A DNA stretch of 34,862 bases from Chara braunii (GCA_003427395.1 BFEA01000004.1:2992965-3027826); one strand, 5' to 3'. Shown: positions 1 to 9,239, counted from the first letter of the stretch. Notes: generated from the sequence alone by a model not told the origin. Program-made: numbers and translations.

Positions 1-334
1 TTTTCTCCCTCACTTTTCATTCCCCTTCCCCCCTACTTCGAAAATTTATCTGTTTTTCTTCTTTCCACCTCTCTTTTGACTTATCTTTTCTCTTTTTTCA
101 AAAATTCGAAATATCTTCTTTCCCACCTTATTTTCTCATTTTCTTATTTATTTAATTTATTTTTTTATTTATTCTGAAAAATTCGATTTTCTTTACGGCA
201 ACCCTAAATCTGATTAGTTGTTAGTTTTCTCATCTTCTTCCCCACCCTCTTTTCTTTTTTTTTTGATTTATTTTTACTTATTCTGAAAATTCTTGGCGGC
301 AACCCTAAATCTGATCATGTGTTAGCCTTTCTTG

Positions 335-660
335 CTTTCAGCACACGTTTTGACCCCGTGGGGGTACAAAGTGCTGCCGAAATTTTCTGATTCTCTCTTA
401 CTTAGTCTTTTCGGCACACTTCGACCCCATAGGGATAACGAAATGGTGCCAAAATTTTTGAAAAATCAGATTACCCATTTCTCCCCACCTCCTCACACAC
501 TTATTTACTTATTTATTTATTTATGATTTCTTATTTATTTTCTGAAATTTCTTTTTTATTTATTTATTTGCGGCATCTCTAGTGTGCACACCTCGGTCTT
601 TCCTTTTCCCTTGGCACATTCTTGACCCCGTAAGGGTAGGGAAATGCTGCCGAAAATTTC
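335..660 (+). repeat. Three hairpin units in the leader of element A
   Basis: Each unit of about 50 bp has outer arms like CGGCA...TGCCG and an inner GACCCC...GGGGT palindrome, so each can fold into a long stem. Copies lie at 335-387, 407-457 and 609-660. The same three units occur in B (26911-27245). The arms vary in part together, for example CGGCAC with GTGCCA in the middle copy. Confidence 0.7.
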
Positions 661-868
661 AAAAAAATAAATATTGTTTCTCTTCACATCTTTTTACTTA
701 TTTTTGTAATTATTTTTATTATTTATTATTTATTTATTTTCTTATTTATTTTTATTTCCTCTCAAAATCTCGCTGTTTATTTATTTTTCTCCCGTCTCCC
801 CCCCCCTCCTATGCTTGCTATTTTACTTTCTTGATTAGGTCACCGGTACCCTACCCTAGCCTTAAACC

Positions 869-911
869 TCGGTTAGGGTTTTCTTAGGGTTTTTGTAGGG
901 TTTAGGGTTCC
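869..911 (+). promoter_or_regulatory. Telo-box-like TTAGGGTTT cluster upstream of gag
   Basis: Four to five TTAGGG or TAGGGTTT motifs occur within about 45 bp, ending some 185 bp before the gag start. The same cluster is kept in element B (26676-26740, other strand). AAACCCTA telo-boxes are known plant promoter elements. A promoter role here is inference. Confidence 0.4.
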
Positions 912-1095
912 TCAAAACCCCCCTACTTCCCCGTCCTCTTCAGGCACCCTGGACCCGAACTACCCCTCCCCCTTTGACGACGCTCGTGCTAGTCTTGCTA
1001 GCGCCGTTCGCCGCTTTCTACTGCGGACTTCCCCCTACGCCCTCCGCTCACGTAGACCTCTTCTGGCCCCCTCCAGACCGGTCCGTCATCTCCCC

Positions 1096-3171
1096 ATGGG
1101 CGACGTTGCGTCACACGCCGTCGACACGGCGATGACCACGGCATGAGGCTCCACACCCGTGCCGACGGACCAGGGCCATCAGCCCCAAGGGGATCTACAC
1201 ACCCTCCTCACCTCCCTCCTTGTGCCCATCAAGGCCCAACTCGCGACCCTCGCGCCCATCCAGGCGCAACTCGCGACCCTCGGGCCCTTACAGGCGCAGG
1301 TTGCGACCCTTGCTGTCGGCGTGCAGCAACTCCAGGACGCTGGTCGTCCTTCCTCTCCTCATCCTCTCTCTTCTCCTGACTCTCAGTCCGGGTCCCCAGT
1401 TCTCCGACAGGGTGGCCACGGCGGAGTTTCCTCCTCTGCCGCCCCCGACCCGGCCATTTTGGTGACCGTCCACGCCCCTAGCTCGACGGCCGCCACGAGT
1501 CAGGCCCTTCCTCAGTNTACGGGCGCACCGNCCCAGATTCCGGTTACGACGGCCACGGGACCACAACCCGTTACCATGGTCTCAGCGTTTCCCGGTGCCC
1601 CGCTCCTCCCCCCCCTTCGCACGACCGCAGCGCCACCTGGCTCTCCCCCCTCTGGGATGCCCCGCGCCGCTTGTGCATCCACTTCCTCCACTCTTCCCCC
1701 TGCTACCCCTCGCACGACCTACNTTCGAGGTCTCGAGGACGAGATTGCCCAGCTCCGGGCCAACCTCGCCCTCTTACGCCTTCAGCCACCCCCACCCTCA
1801 CAGGTGGCCGCGCCTTCGGGCGCACCCCCTACCTCATCTACCCTTCCTCCCATGCAGGCTCGCTTTCCGCGCCCTGCACCCTATACAACTCCTTCCTACC
1901 TTCTTCCTACTCCCGCGGTTGCTGCGACCTCTTCTACCACAGCACCGTCGCAGCCTGCCGCTGTTGCCACCGTCGCTCCCCCATGCGGCCCGGGCGCACA
2001 GTCGGCTGCGCCCCTTTCTCCAGGACCTGCGCCGACTTACTCAGCCGTGGCACAGGCCTCCGCTCCTCGATGATGCACCACTCATCCGCTTGTCGGACAT
2101 TGCCTTGTATGACGGTACAGGCATACTCGTGTCTCAGTGGCTGCAGTCTGTAACCCGCACACTCCAGCGCATGGGCGCCACACCCGAGACGTGGGTGGGT
2201 CACCTCTCCACGCGCCTGCGTGGCGGTCCTTTCGAAGCCTGGGAGGATTTCTATGCCTACTCCCTTCGTGAGNGTCGGACTCCGACCTTCGTGGATTTCC
2301 AGGCGTTCCTCGAGGATCGCTTCGGAGCCCGATACGACGTGACTGACGCCTTCGAGCGTGTCGTCACTACACGCTGGTCCGGCTCTGGTGGCGCTGCCGG
2401 CCTGGATCGCCACATCCAGGTCTTTCAGGACGCCCGCCTCGTTTGCGACGTGGCATTCCTGCCCGAGGTTGCCCTTATCGATCGTTTCTTGGCCAGCCTT
2501 CCGCTCGAGTACCGCTCCGAGCTATGGCGATACGAGTTTACATCGGCCCCACAGGCTTACGAGGCCGCCAGGGACCACCAGCGGATGCAATCCCATCTTC
2601 ACCCTGCCTCCTCCTCCCAGCCCTAGCGCACGGGCTACACCTCCTCCTCCTCTCATGGCACTTCCCAGCGCCGTTCCCCTTTTCACGGTCGCCCCCGCCG
2701 TTCCACGCAGCAGGGCCGCCACTTCTCGCGCCGCTTCAGCGCGCTAGAGTATGGTGAGCAGGACGCTGTCTCCCCACTGTCATCTGAGGGCGACCACAGC
2801 GATGACCTCGATCTCTGCGAGACCGTCCACTATCACTTGGAGGACTCTACCCTCCCTGCAGCTAAGCGCCTTCAGCTCGCGCTCTCTGCCCTCTCTCGGG
2901 CACGCAGCCGCCCCGGTCACGCTGGCGAACGCCCCCCGAGGTCCCTCAGGAGGACCTCCCTCAGGGCTTCGTCCCTCCTCGTGGTGTCCTTTCCCCTGAG
3001 GAGCGCGTGGCTATTCTGGGCCGGCGTGGGTGTTTGCGCTGCTGCTTGGACGGTCATACCTCCTCGCGGTGCCCTTACACTACCGCCCTCGACCGCCACT
3101 ACGCTGACCTTTCTCGTCAGTGTCGTGCTTAGTCCCCCCCCGGCGCCTCACGTCCCCGCGGCGCCTCTTAG
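1096..3171 (+). pseudogene. gag: Degenerate gag of element A (capsid/nucleocapsid)
   Basis: Gag forms the virus-like particle and binds element RNA. The ATG at 1096 (MGDVASHAV) matches the start in B, but a TGA follows 16 codons later. The frame then shows a 10-residue repeat of the type QAQLATLxPI (about 1230-1330), a probable coiled coil, then a Pro/Ser/Thr-rich linker. A frameshift near 2060 moves the capsid-like part (WLQSVTRTLQRMGAT, RLRGGPFEAWEDFYAYSLRE, FLASLPLEYRSELWRYEF) into another frame, and a TAG stands at 2624 where B has CAG. A CCHC zinc knuckle, C-LR-C-CLDG-H-TSSR-C, lies at 3031-3072. The terminal TAG is at 3169-3171, six bases before the pol ATG. N calls occur at 1517, 1532, 1723 and 2273. 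Confidence 0.85.
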
Positions 3172-3176
3172 CCATT

Positions 3177-5096
3177 ATGCAGTGTACACCTGCGCCCTCC
3201 TCAGTAGTGGGCTTCCCGACATCTCCGTCACGGCTCGCCCCTCTCGCTACTGGAGTTGAGGTATCGCAGGACTCGACAGAGTGTACATAGGCCTCTGTCG
3301 CAACACCGTCTGTGCCTCCGCAGACCACCGTCTCCCCTCCTTCCCCGCCGCGACTACCGACGCGTCGAGCCATTCGCTCAGCCCGCTGCAGCGAGCAGCT
3401 TGCTACTCGCAAGGACATTGTGTCCTCTCTTCTGGATTTGAGCATGCTCCAAGCTCGTCAGGAGCGACTCACCCTCCATATCGCTGCACTGCGTCGCCTT
3501 CTCGCCATCCTCTCTGACCCTGATCGCACCCTCCCGATCATCCCCGTACGACTCNNGACCTCCACGAGGGTGTACTCAGNGNTGTGGGATTCCGGTTCTC
3601 ANGGCGACTTCATTCACCCANGCGTGGTGAAGGAAGCCCGCTTACCCACGACAGGGTCTCCGACTCCCATCTCCGTTACCCTAGGGGATGACAAGACCCA
3701 ACGCTTCTTCGATTAGACGGTCACCGACCTCCTCTTCTTCCTCACTCTCAAACCGACTGATCGTTCCCCGGCGTCTCCTCGCCACCGCTCCTCTGCACAT
3801 TTCGATGTAATGGAGACGGGGTACGACTTCATTCTCGGCACTCCGTGGTCTCGTTGGCTTAGCAGCACCGAGGCCGATTGGGGACCAACACTCTTGTTCT
3901 CAAAATGAAGTGTGCACAGACGTATCGCGTACCTTTCATAGGTACTACGGCGACACCATGCCCCGATCCTCCTCCCCCGGATCCTTCAGTGCCCACATCA
4001 TCTCCCTCTATCACTGTCACCTCGCCTCGGCAGTTCGCTCACTTCATTCGATAGGACGACTTCACCTTCTTTACGGTGGACGTGACGGATCTCTTACACT
4101 ATGATCCACCCTGTCCCGACGCCGAGCTTATCCCTCTGGAGCCAGATCCTCCCTCTATCTCCATGGCTCTCATCTCTACTTCCGTCCCTCCGCCGTCTGT
4201 CGAGTCCAACCCGCCGTCGCGCGCTAACGATGACGCTGAGGAACTCGCACGATATACGGCTGACTTGGAGCCCGCAGTTCGTGACCTCATCCGAGAGTAC
4301 CACGACGTTTTCCCATCGTCGTTCTCGTACGCCGGCATCCCACCGATGCGTGACATCGAAGACTTCATTCTGCTCGTGCCTGACTATCGTGTTCACCACC
4401 ACGCACCCCACAGACTCTCAATCCCTGAGGCCACCGAACTCAAGCGTCAGCTTGAGGAGCTCCTAAGACTAAGTTTCATTAAACCCAGCAACTCCCCGTG
4501 GGGTGCACCCATCCTCTTTGCTCGCAAAGCGGATGGAACTCTTCGTCTCTGCATCGACTACCGCGGTCTCAACCGCTACACGGTTAAGAACAGCTACCCC
4601 ATGCCTCGTTCCGATGAGCTGTTCGACCGCCTAGCAGGCAACCGCTTCTTTACGAAGATTGATCTTCGTAGCGGTTACCATCAGATCCGCGTCGCAGCAG
4701 TCGACCAGCCGAAGACCGCATTCCGATCGTGATTCGGCCACTACGAGTTCACGGCGATGCCACCCGCTACCTTCCAGAGGGCGATGAATGACATCTTCAG
4801 GGACATTCTAGAGCAGTACGTTCTCGTCTACCTCGACGATATCCTGGTCTATAGTCGTACCCTTGAGGAGCACCTTAGACACCTCCACGACGTCCTTGAC
4901 CGCTTGCGCAGACATGGCTTCTACGCCAAGCTAAGCAAGTGCCGCTTTGCCCAGCACAAAGTGAATTTCTTAGGATACTACGTGTCAAACCAGGGTCTCC
5001 ACATGGACGACGCGAAGATCACTGCTATTGCGGAGTGACCCGCTCCCACATCCGCCAAGCAGCTTCGCAGCTTCCTAGGCCTGACCAGCTACTTAG
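3177..5096 (+). pseudogene. pol: Degenerate pol of element A: protease and reverse transcriptase
   Basis: Pol begins at the ATG at 3177, in a frame different from gag. The aspartic protease motif (WDSGS) is at about 3585-3599 and ILGTPWS at about 3833. A TAG at about 3714 and later frame changes break the protease. The RT is recognisable from 4076: [33 protein letters not shown] and an intact catalytic box YLDD at 4829-4840. A stop (FRS*FGHYEF) lies at about 4731, and residues matching FGLTNA are deleted near 4757. A TGA replaces the Trp of WPAPTS at about 5036. RNase H and integrase are absent. It cannot make active enzyme as it stands. Confidence 0.88.
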
Positions 5097-5120
5097 GCTC
5101 CCACATCCGCCAAGCGGCTT
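5042..5120 (+). repeat. Deletion junction with a 24-bp copied filler
   Basis: The 24 bases at 5042-5065 recur at 5097-5120 with one difference. The second copy sits exactly where the RT end (matching B near 22570) joins the 3' noncoding tract (matching B near 19335). About 2.7 kb present in B, not counting B's own insertion, is missing here. The pattern fits end joining with a locally templated filler. Confidence 0.7.
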
Positions 5121-5925
5121 CCCATCTTACGGATCTAGCTCCGACTTCCCTCACTTTAGGAGTCATTTGCATGATTCCCTTACCCATCATCTTTCTACCC
5201 TTCGCCGGCCCTCACGCCCTAGTTAGGCAGCCCCGCATGCTTCATCTAGGTGCGCCCAGTATACCAGGTTCCCTTGTTCCCTTGCATGGTCGACCCTCCA
5301 TAGCGATCACCCCTTAGTCGAGCATTACCCGCCCTGATGGTCTATGTATTAGGGTCATTGGTTCTATTCGCTCCCAGTTCCCTACCCTCATGATTGAGCC
5401 TGATGACATGTGTTTTCCCCTGTCACTATGTGTGGATGCCCTTAGGAGTTTTCGACCCCTAGGCTGCATTCGCCACCCTCAGAGACCATCCCACCCTTTG
5501 GTGTGCGACACACTTCTCATGTGACGTATGGTTGTCTTGTTGATTGCTTTGTTGCCCTCAGACTGAGGCTACTGCCTCCGACGTTTTTAGGATTTAGTTG
5601 TTCTGGTTTTGCTATTCTTAGGACTTATACACTAGTCAGTTGTTACCTGACTGAGGCTAGTGCCTCCAACATTCTAGGATCTAGTTGTCACTACTTTTTG
5701 CTTTCCTAGGACATGTATGTTAGTTAGTCGCTTCTACTTTCTCTTAGGCTGTTAGCTGTGACATTGCTGTTTTGTGACATTTTATATCCTAGGTTGCATC
5801 GCATGGACTCAGCATGGAGCTTGCTCCGCATCCTAGACTACTCAGGTTTTCTTTTCTTTGGTAGAGTTCCGCTTCTTGGCGGAAGCATGTTTGTATTTAG
5901 GCGATCCATCACAGACCGAGGATCG
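5121..5925 (+). other. 3' noncoding tract of element A
   Basis: This tract aligns along its whole length with 18504-19340 of element B on the other strand and has no long reading frame in either copy. It holds repeated short modules: GAGGC-TACT-GCCTC type hairpins near 5567 and 5653, repeated CCTAGGACATGTATG phrases, and a TTCCGC...GCGGAA stem near 5868. I see no convincing polypurine tract just before the LTR, which is unusual for this class. Confidence 0.75.
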
Positions 5926-6234
5926 TGTAGCGGACCTCGGGTTGGCCTGTGAGACCAGCCCCTTGGCCTGTTCGCACAGGCCGGTGTTATATTCGGGGTA
6001 GGTCAGTCCAGGCCGGTACCTCTGTCGGTACCAGCCAGTCCAGTCCAGTCCCGTCAGTCCGCTGGGGTATACCCCAGCCATTGTCTGTTTTCAGTCTCAT
6101 TCCTCACTTGCACATTTTGGAGTACATGCGTTGGAGTCTTGCGTGGGGAGCTGCGTTGTGCCATCTTGCTCCCCCTTCTTCCTCCATCTCTATCTCTGTC
6201 ACTAGCGGAGCACCATACCTGGTGGGTCCGCTAC
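5926..6234 (+). repeat. 3' LTR of element A
   Basis: The LTR starts TGTAGCGGACC and ends GGGTCCGCTAC, giving a terminal inverted repeat of about 9-10 bp. It matches the two LTRs of B (18187-18503, 28464-28779). It contains the 18-bp palindrome GCTGGGGTATACCCCAGC at 6061-6078 and GGACT/AGTCC pentamer repeats. The target duplication cannot be tested because the 5' end is outside the window. Confidence 0.88.
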
Positions 6235-6841
6235 GAGCACTTTGTTCCTTCAATCTAACAAAAAAACGGCCTCCGTACCTATCCGTCTTTGTATAACCAG
6301 GCCGCACCTCCCGTTTTTCCAAATCTATGTCCTTATATTGCAATCTCAACCCCTCCCCGCACCGCTGCCAACTTTCCCACAAATACAAGAACATAGCAGC
6401 ATCGCGATAAGCTTCCGCTTCGCGCACTTTCTTCAGAATCTTCAATTTGTTTCTTATATATCTTATAACAATAACTAGCTTCTCCCATCCTAGTGGTTGG
6501 GCGGATTCTTCAACCACACCCCTACTTAATGAATACTCCCTATACGCTTTTCTAAAAGCCTTCACCCGACCACTCTGACAAGGATCATCTCCTTCTTCCA
6601 GGCCTAGAAGGCGAAAACTCCCACTCAAACAATTTATCACGGCATCCACAGTCGATGGTGAAACCATCGACTCTCCTTCACCATCTGTAGTCCGGCACCG
6701 GCTCTCTATCTCCACGAACCACTGACTGCTTAGAAATGCCAGCACATCCAGGTCATTACACGTCATGCAACTCCTTTCTACTCCATTTCTTTCAAGCCAT
6801 TCATTCAAACCAATAAGAAACTTCTCATTCCATTCCGCCAT
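6235..6841 (-). pseudogene. Tyrosine-recombinase-like gene, cut by the LTR of element A
   Basis: An open frame starts at a true ATG (6839-6841) and runs about 202 codons before entering the LTR, which only by chance extends the frame to 245. Residues 30-48 (LDVLAFLSSQWFVEIESR) and the helical stretch to 140 resemble a core-binding domain. Residues 151-173 (LYLWESWQRCGEGLRLQYK then DID) resemble the first catalytic block of tyrosine recombinases, with Arg160 as the candidate catalytic Arg. The later HxxR and Tyr are missing because the frame is cut after FFVRLKEQ. Such genes occur in Crypton and DIRS transposons and in some host genes. The family call rests on motif look alone. Confidence 0.5.
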
Positions 6842-7024
6842 CGCTTGCCAGGGCCGAATTCTTCAATCAACCGACTGCTCCATTTCAACCCTGTTTGGTA
6901 TTTTCCCACTATCTCTGGTGTAGCTCGCCTCTGACGCCAGATTCCATCACTCGTTCGCTCGTTCCATCACTCCCTGCAAGATGACAAGTCACTTGTGGGA
7001 TGATGGAGGGATTCGGGCGGTATA
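6842..7024. other. Upstream flank of the recombinase-like frame
   Basis: About 180 bp lie between the recombinase start and the first 99-bp repeat. A short duplicated phrase (ATTCCATCACTCGTTCGCTC / GTTCCATCACTCCC) is visible. I see no gene. Confidence 0.3.
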
Positions 7025-7730
7025 GGTGTGTGGGCCTGCGGCCCAACTCTATGACTTTCTTCTGAGCGATCAAGCATCATCATCGGCTGGTTTATTCTCT
7101 ATTTTATCTGGTTTGGACCTGTGCAGCAATCGTCCCAGACCAGGCCTTTCGGTTGGTTGCAACTCCTACGGCCCAGTTTCTCATCTCTGAAGGCATACGA
7201 GGCAGTTGTCTTTTCTTTTCAAGAACTTCCAGGCCGCGGTTGATTCTCTTCATCTACGTTTGCTTCAGTATTATTCTTTTCATTTTCTTCTATTTTCTAA
7301 GATCTACGGTTGGAGCAGTTCTCTTTCAGCATCTTTGGTTCAGGATAAGGGTTCCAGTGGGACTCACCCAGCAGGCAGCAGTCCCTCGGCAGCTCGGCCT
7401 CCACTGCTTCCAGGAGCAGCAAGGGCTTAAGTAACAGGGGCAGGACCGGTCGCAGCAGAAGGCGTCAACTCTCGCTGCGCACTTTCCACACTCCTTCAGC
7501 CAGCCGCCGTGCCCATTGCGTAGGCAAATCTGCAGGTCACGTCACAAGTCAGCCAAATCGCTCTTGAGGACAGGTCGTTTATCTCGCCTTTTTTTGGCGA
7601 AGTGGCCCCACCCACCCTTGATTTTCCCGCGGTGTGTGGGCCTGCGGCCCAACTCTATGACTTTCTTCTGAGCGATCAAGCATCATCATGGGCTGGTTTA
7701 TTCTCTATTTGATCTGGCTTGGACCTGTGG
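7025..7730. repeat. Pair of 99-bp direct repeats flanking a 508-bp spacer
   Basis: Bases 7025-7123 and 7632-7730 are the same 99-bp sequence with about three differences (near 97 percent identity). Each starts GGTGTGTGGGCC and ends near GGACCTGTG. The spacer is S/P/A-rich in one frame and has a TCGCC-T7-GGCGA hairpin near 7588. This could be a miniature element with short terminal repeats, or split direct repeats linked to the nearby recombinase frame. No clear target duplication was seen. Confidence 0.55.
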
Positions 7731-7737
7731 ACCAACT

Positions 7738-7777
7738 GAACAGTGAACAGTACCCCAGCAGAACAGTGAACAGTACC
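7738..7777 (+). repeat. 17-bp direct duplication
   Basis: GAACAGTGAACAGTACC occurs at 7738-7754 and again at 7761-7777, directly after the second 99-bp repeat. Confidence 0.6.
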
Positions 7778-7788
7778 ACAGGGGGTCT

Positions 7789-7845
7789 GCGGTGATTGAA
7801 CCCACGGCCTCCTGAATGCCACTTGTGTGCCTATCAGTCAGACGT
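7789..7845 (-). other. tRNA-like remnant, possible SINE head
   Basis: On the - strand a segment of under 60 bases begins GTCTGAC and ends GCAGAC, so its ends can pair. It carries GTGGGTTCAATCAC, close to the Pol III B box GGTTCGANTCC. The A box and the T-arm stem are poor, so this is not a working tRNA. A tRNA-derived SINE head is the most likely reading. Confidence 0.3.
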
Positions 7846-8133
7846 CAATCACGGCTGGTTTCCTCCTCGCATGAATGAGTTGGCAGCCAGGATGGCTGCA
7901 TATACGTACGTGGGTGTGTGTTTGTCTCTGGGTTTCCATATCGAGAATGTCGTGGACCTGCTAAAGGGGTAGATAGGGCGTCGTTGCGCACACAACAAGG
8001 GTGCGGTCGGTGACCGGCACCGACCGGTAGTTTCCTGGGCAACCAGGCGCCGGTTGTGGGAGATGGTCGCGTGGTCGTCCGGTGAAGAGCGGGCAGCTCG
8101 AGGTCTTTGGTGGGTTTCTAGTATAGGAAAGTT

Positions 8134-8230
8134 TTTTCTTTATTATCTGACCGTTCATTTTTATTTTTCATTTTCTTTATTATCTGACCGTTCATTTTTA
8201 TTTTTACTTTTTTCAATCTGACCGTTCATT
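8134..8230 (+). repeat. 37-bp tandem repeat, two copies and a partial third
   Basis: The unit with TTTATTATCTGACCGTTCAT occurs at 8134-8170 and 8171-8206, followed by a partial copy with ATCTGACCGTTCATT near 8215-8230. Confidence 0.75.
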
Positions 8231-8365
8231 CACTACGGCGAGCCGAGGGTGTGAAAAAAAAAAAAAAGAGTTAATGTAGGCCTAATGTGCAAAATGAGAA
8301 TGATGACTCTTTACGTAGCACATGGAAACATACACCGACCTATCTTTGTCTTTTGTGCATGCGGA

Positions 8366-8444
8366 GGTGACTACACTTACTAGGGTAATGGGGCGAGACA
8401 CTCTGGTGACTAACACTGACTAGGGTAATGGAGCGAGACACTCT
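8366..8444 (+). repeat. 39/40-bp tandem duplication
   Basis: Units at 8366-8404 and 8405-8444 share GGTGACTA, ACTAGGGTAATGG and GCGAGACACTCT, with a few substitutions. Confidence 0.8.
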
Positions 8445-8576
8445 GTAGTCACACACGCACAACACCCTCGGCGATACGCCCGCCGTCCTGGCTGGCCCGC
8501 ACGCCCAGCGTGGTATCAGTCAGTGGACAAGCAATTTCTTAAATGAATATGACCGCAATTACAGCTGCACGGTCGG

Positions 8577-8905
8577 GCATCTGACGGCGATCAAGTCCAG
8601 AGGTCAGTCGAAAAAGTTGTTGGTGTGAGTATGTGCCCTGATATGGGGAAGGCGGTGGCTCCGCCGGCCGTCGGAGGAGGCGGTAGCTCTGCTGGGCTTC
8701 CTGCTTTTGCCTTTCCAGGTCTGTCTGGACATGCATGCATCTGGCCTCGATCACGTCCAGAGCTCAGTCAAAAAGTCGTAGTGTGAGTATGGGGGGGGTG
8801 CGGTTCAAGGCGGAGATATGGGGAAGTGGGTAGCTCCGCCCGCCGTCGGAGGAAGGCGGTAGTCTGCCCGGCATCCCGCTTTTGCCAGTTCACGTTTGCA
8901 CATCG
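8577..8905 (+). repeat. Diverged tandem duplication of about 165 bp
   Basis: Copies at 8577-8736 and 8737-8905 share, in order, GCATCTG, GATCAxGTCCAGAG, CAGTC, GTGTGAGTATG, ATATGGGGAAG, GCTCCGCC, CCGTCGGAGGA and GCTTTTGCC. They lie a few hundred bases upstream of the CAP-domain gene. No credible gene is seen between 7850 and 9130. Confidence 0.7.
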
Positions 8906-9136
8906 TTCGTTCGCAGATATAACCAGCACTAAGGCGAGATGAGGCCACATATGTAAAGCGAAACGGCGATGTATAGCAGGGGTGCTCGACGAATAACGGA
9001 CGGCGTCGTCGGTACGAAGAAGAAGAAGAGGGTTTCTTCGGAGAAGCAAAATTAATGCAAACGGCAGCACGGCGGCGTTAGCAGCGTACAGCAAGTTAGC
9101 AACGGTGTTAGTCAAATACCGCACGAACGTCCACAG

Positions 9137-9239
9137 TAGGGTTCGTTGAACGAACCTTGGCTGTAATTTAGGTCAGATACGGCGGCCTAGGGTTCTTTGC
9201 ACGCATCTCGGCTGTTATTCAGGTCGGATACGACTGCCG
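9137..9239 (+). repeat. 51-bp tandem duplication just upstream of the CAP gene
   Basis: Units at about 9137-9187 and 9188-9239 share AGGGTTC, GGCTGTxATTxAGGTC and GGATACG/AGATACG. The second ends 36 bp before the first ATG of exon 1 and may lie in the 5' untranslated region. Confidence 0.6.

Larger units (their letters stand above)
1..1095 (+). other. 5' leader of element A (noncoding)
   Basis: This T-rich, pyrimidine-rich tract has no credible gene and matches the leader of element B read on the - strand (about 26492-27480). It holds three copies of a hairpin-forming unit (335-387, 407-457, 609-660), two copies of a GCGGCAACCCTAAATCTGAT unit near 196 and 292, long TTTA runs, and a TTTAGGG-like cluster at 869-911 before gag. 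Short reading frames here are low-complexity translations. Conservation in both copies suggests a structural or regulatory RNA role rather than coding. Confidence 0.75.
1..6234 (+). mobile_element. Element A: decayed Ty3/Gypsy chromovirus, 5' end off the window
   Basis: Order on the + strand is leader, gag, protease-reverse transcriptase, 3' noncoding tract and 3' LTR. Almost every block has a counterpart in element B (18187-28779, - strand), which allows alignment by eye. Compared with B, A lacks RNase H, integrase and chromodomain: the sequence jumps from the end of the RT to the 3' noncoding tract near 5096. A carries several stops and frameshifts in gag and pol, so it cannot encode its own transposition. 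The 5' LTR would lie left of base 1. The right end sits inside a tyrosine-recombinase-like frame. About ten isolated N calls fall in A. Confidence 0.9.

Noticed and set aside
1595-2060. Pro/Leu/His-rich start of the 343-codon + strand frame
   Set aside because: Only the part after the frameshift near 2060 is real gag; the earlier codons are a shadow frame of the gag linker.
6104-6234. C-terminal 40 residues of the 245-codon frame as part of the recombinase
   Set aside because: These codons lie in the LTR, which is also found at 18187, 28464 and 33767, so the extension is accidental.
7789-7845. A functional tRNA gene
   Set aside because: The T-arm does not pair properly and the A box is poor; only the ends and the B box look tRNA-like.
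8134-8444. CRISPR array
   Set aside because: The repeats are directly adjacent with no spacers, there are only two or three copies, and the context is eukaryotic.
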